A stretch of DNA of 64,000 nt from Euglena gracilis (lineage: Eukaryota > Euglenida > Euglenophyceae > Euglenales), in NCBI GenBank assembly GCA_039621445.1, contig CP154954.1, positions 69,010,670 to 69,074,669 of the forward strand, given 5' to 3'. How positions within the stretch are numbered: the stretch's first letter is position 1; each line of letters starts with the position of its first letter. The position numbers and the translations under genes were made by a program. Under the pieces are notes generated by a model. That model was not told the origin of the DNA. It made no database searches and saw only the letters and a list, made by a program, of their open reading frames with translations. Shown here piece after piece: positions 1 through 64,000 of this stretch.

Positions 1-9
1 CCCCCCGAC

Positions 10-310
10 CAGGCTGTATTTTAGTCGGGTGCCGACCCCACCCCGGGGGGGGGGCCTGCCTGGGCAGGCACCCCAAGGCACTCCAAATCCGACCCCCCCC
101 CCCCCGAGGGGGGGGGGTAGGGCACACGGCCAAAAGTGCCCTAGCACAACCCCGGCGCCGAAGGCGCCGGGGAGCCAAAAATGGCCTATTTTCAAAGGAA
201 TGTGCCCGGGCACAGGCTGAAATCCGACCCCCGGGGGGGGGGGTAGTGCCTGCCTGGGCAGGCACTCCGGACCCCCCTCCCCCCCCCCGGGGTTGGTAAA
301 AAACAGCCTG
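10..310. mobile_element. hAT-like MITE, family 1, with 8-bp target duplication
   Basis: Non-coding element of 301 bp. It begins CAGGCTGTATTTTA and ends TAAAAAACAGCCTG, so the 14-bp termini are inverted with one mismatch. The 8 bp on either side, CCCCCGAC at 2-9 and at 311-318, are identical. Eight-bp duplications and CAGG-type termini are typical of hAT transposons. A near-identical copy lies at 63349-63662. There is no transposase, so it would depend on one elsewhere. Confidence 0.85.
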
Positions 311-1010
311 CCCCCGACCACTCCTGTACACCGACCACCCCCCAGTCAGGGGTTGCAGTTCAGGGGGGTGCATATGACCCCCCCCCTGGCCGGGGGTTGT
401 TGGAACTCGGTCGGTGGGCCAGGGACGGATGGGTAAAAAAAGACTCCTGTCCATGTCGGGCCACCCTGCGCCGCCCCCACCTCCATTCGGCCCATGACCT
501 GTTCGCTCCGAATACCCCCTCTTTGGTCAGCTCCTTCAAGCCCAAAGCGGTTCTAGCCCAACGCTTCCCCTGCGGACCGACATTGACCACCCCCCCAACA
601 GAATCCCCACGGCGTTTCTGCGACTTACTCTCCACAGGTGGGGTGAGGTGCTTTCTGGGTCAATTCCGGTTTGGTCTCTTTCTGTTTTATTTCTCGTCCG
701 GGACAGTCCATGAGGTCTCTGGGGACGTTTTCCCCCGGGACTTGCACTCGCTGACTTGTCACGTGACAACTTCCGGGGAGGACTCCGCCCGAGGGCAGGG
801 AGCTTTCCCCCGTGTTATCCTCCCTCCTTACTCAGTTTGTGTTGTCCCGTACTGTGTTGCTGCATCGTGGATGGCCCTTTGACGCAGGGTGCAACTGGGC
901 ACGTTTTCTGTTGAGGCACATTTGGGGACGGTGACGCATGGGGTGTAGCGCTAAATCCTCTCCAGTTTGCACCAGACCTCCATTTAGTGTGTATCACCAA
1001 AATTTTTTTT

Positions 1011-1135
1011 TCCGTATCACATGTATCACAGCCTAAAAATTAATGTATCACATGTGTATCACCAGGATTTTTTTACCGTATCACATATGTATCACCAATA
1101 AAATTTTAATGTATCACATGTGTATCACCAAATTT
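1011..1135. repeat. Short palindromic GTATCACATGTGTATCACC repeats, cluster 1
   Basis: Three to four imperfect units of TGTATCACATGTGTATCACC, separated by short A/T runs. The core CACATGTG is self-complementary. The same unit recurs at 2597-2690 and, degraded, at 43665-43745, so it is a dispersed family and not a local slip. Confidence 0.6.
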
Positions 1136-1673
1136 TTCATAAAAATTTCCATTTTTACATCAAGATGTAATAATGTTTTTTCCCCTTTGTGTTCCGCTTT
1201 TCATCCTTGTTTCTTTGCCTCACTGCAGATAAATGGTACATTTTTCTTGTGATAATGCTTTCGGCAATGTGTTTCGGTTACAACCCGCCTATTCTCCCAG
1301 CAAAATTTTTTCCAATCTGTAGGCGGGGTTATAGTGGTTACCTCCCTGTTCGCATGTTCAATTCTAAGCACGTTTGCCAAAAATCAATTTTGAAAATGTC
1401 CCAAAAACATTCATTTTGAGCACATTTAATTTTTGGGACGTCCTTTATGAAAAGTGCAATGACAGTGAGCCATTGCCGTCCCCCCTGTGGGAATAGCTTG
1501 GGGGGGAGAGCCTGCTCCTCCTTACATGCAAACTTGGCCCCCCTAAAGTTGGCCTTTGGCCCTTTGCACATGGCCGCCAAAATTCTTAACACGCAAATTT
1601 GGCCCCCTAAGGTTGGCCCCCTGGCCTTACCTTCAATCCTGGCCCAGGCCAAGCGCCCGGGAGGGGTGAGGTA

Positions 1674-2045
1674 AACCCTCCCCCCAAATAATACCCCCCC
1701 AAAATAACCCCCCCAAATAATACCCCCCCCCCTCGAGGTCCGACTTCCTCCACCAAATTAATACCCCCCCACCCAAATCTCGGGCAGACGACCCGGATTT
1801 TGACCTGAAAAGTTGGGTAAAAATAAAAATATCTGACAACAAATTACGAAAAGATTCGATTTTTCTTGATTATCTGGCTTCCAAAAATGCTAAATTTTGT
1901 GAGAAAGTACACAGAATGACCCCAAAGGGGTGTTTTGGGTGCTATTTTGGGTCTAACCCCCCCCCAAATAATACCCTCCGGGGTTTATTTTTTCGCTTTA
2001 AGTCCCGGCCCGAGGGAGGGGTATTATTTGGGGGGGTATTATTTC
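1674..2045. mobile_element. Foldback element with AAATAATACCCCCC termini
   Basis: The left end repeats CCCCCCAAATAATACCCCCC. The right end carries the reverse complement (GGGGTATTATTTGGGGGG) near 2020-2045. The interior has no coding signal. Related termini appear at 20378-21014 and 35740-36225. Likely a non-autonomous palindromic transposon; exact ends are uncertain because of the C runs. Confidence 0.5.
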
Positions 2046-2596
2046 CAAAAAAATTCGAAATTTTCGAAGTCTCGTAATATCTTGTCAATGGTTTGAGGAA
2101 TTGTTGTCTCGGAATCCTGTCTTCCGCGTTTTGAAGGTTCCCTTTGGAAGGAGGCATTTGACAGCAAGAAAACTTTTGGATTCATCACAATTAAGGACAT
2201 GGCACCCATGGCACTTCCACCGGGGGTCAGGCGTCTGTGAAGGGTCAGTTGGCAGCGTCATCCAGCACAATGTAAGATTTCGTTCCATTCTTCTCTTATC
2301 CCGTCCAATAAATTTAAAAATAGCGGCTGAGAAGTTGCTGACAAAAAAGAGGAAAAAAATATGACAGCTGGGGACCCGCCCAAAGAAAAAACCCCGTGCA
2401 TGCCGAAAAAAAGATGGCAGGGACCTGTCTTGGCAGACAGGTCAGCGCCACGGAAGTGGGGCTGGAGCACCATGGGAACCTGAGTTCCTCAAGCTGGGAG
2501 CTGGGTGAGCGCCATCTTATGTTTGTCTGAAAAATTTTCACCTTATAAATTTGTGCTTCGCAACTTTTATTATGTGTTTCGCCAAGGAAAATTTGT

Positions 2597-2690
2597 GTAT
2601 CACATATGTATCACCAAAATTTTTTTAATGTATCACATATGTATCACCAAAATAAAATTAATGTATCACAGATACGTTGTGATACGCACT
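2597..2690. repeat. GTATCAC palindromic repeats, cluster 2
   Basis: Same unit as at 1011-1135: TGTATCACATATGTATCACC in two to three copies, followed by GTGATACGCAC. It lies about 450 bp upstream of the start codon of the receptor gene. Confidence 0.55.
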
Positions 2691-3134
2691 AAATGGCGGT
2701 CTGGTTTGCACCCCATGCTCAGTTGGTGGTTGTTTGCGCAGTAATTTTATTTTATTATTATTATCATTATTATTTATTTTATTTTCCCCTTATTTTTATA
2801 CACCTCAAATTGAATTCATTTTGAGAAATGGTTGAGAAATCTTGCGTGCACAGGGCGATGCACAGTGCTGAATCGTGTGGGTGGGCGTCCTTTTTGTCCA
2901 TTTTTGTCATTGCTTGAAGTGCTGGGATCAGCGTGCACGTCCCCCAAGGCGCTTGGCCAAACGGTGAATCGAATGTACCCCCCCTCCCTCGGGGGAGTTT
3001 TCAACCAACAAGCCAGCCACTTTAGACCCAGTACACACCCAGGTAATAAAAAACTTCTCAGGCGGCAAAGCTTTTGTTTGCGAAAGGGATTGCTTTTCAG
3101 GGATTTTCTGCTTTTTCAGCTTGTATCTTCCAAG

Positions 3135-64000
<60,866 letters not shown>

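Larger units (their letters stand above)
319..3134. other. Sequence upstream of the receptor gene, no convincing gene
   Basis: Open frames here have no recognisable domains, and they overlap on both strands in C/G-rich sequence, so I call none. Besides the repeats listed separately, 319-960 is C-rich and 2755-2800 is a TTATTA-type AT-rich stretch. I cannot identify a promoter; the 5' UTR presumably ends at 3134. Confidence 0.5.

Noticed and set aside
397-882. 161-aa plus-strand frame near the left edge
   Set aside because: No domain, C-rich sequence, overlapped by equally long minus frames. No evidence of an exon.

Overview
This window is eukaryotic. GC-rich exons of about 50-240 bp are scattered through introns of 0.2 to about 14 kb. 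The exons join in phase at GT-AG borders, and at some GC-AG borders. There are no operons, bacterial gene packing or rRNA genes. Intron space is filled with poly-C/poly-G tracts, palindromic miniature transposons (MITEs), microsatellites and one very large minisatellite. I take it to be a repeat-rich free-living protist but cannot name the lineage.

Exon by exon, the window appears to hold one plus-strand gene, starting with a signal peptide at 3135 and running off the right edge: about 35 exons, roughly 3.8 kb of coding sequence in 61 kb. Exons between about 4.0 and 22.9 kb read as a substrate-binding domain of the PstS type (type II periplasmic-binding fold). Exons between 23.6 and 39.5 kb read as a second, more diverged PstS-like domain. 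A Cys-containing juxtamembrane exon (41.4 kb), a single transmembrane helix (41.9 kb), a helical cytosolic linker (42.5 kb) and a Ser/Thr-rich segment (44.0-45.4 kb) follow. Exons at 62.4, 62.9 and 63.9 kb resemble a diverged class III nucleotidyl-cyclase domain. The whole looks like a receptor: two bacterial-type solute-binding modules outside and a cyclase-like module inside. Receptor guanylate cyclases of animals have the same layout but use a type I binding fold.

Layout: 1-3134 is upstream sequence with a hAT-like MITE (10-310) and foldback repeats. 3135-22893 is signal peptide plus PBP domain 1; its introns hold MITEs, a 3 kb dispersed repeat, a (CAG)25 tract and other repeats. 23608-39490 is PBP domain 2; intron 18 holds a 3.7 kb composite foldback element. 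41414-45441 is the membrane and linker part. The intron from 45.4 to about 59.3 kb holds a second copy of the 3 kb dispersed repeat and a 9.5 kb array of exactly 222 x 43 bp, grown inside a TA-flanked MITE whose unexpanded relatives lie in two other introns of the same gene. 59.3-64.0 kb holds the start of the cyclase-like part, (GT)n and (GTT)n microsatellites and a second copy of the MITE found at 10-310.

Domain calls rest on reading the translated exons against family patterns I know; no search was run. Several exon borders have more than one in-phase solution, as stated in each entry.
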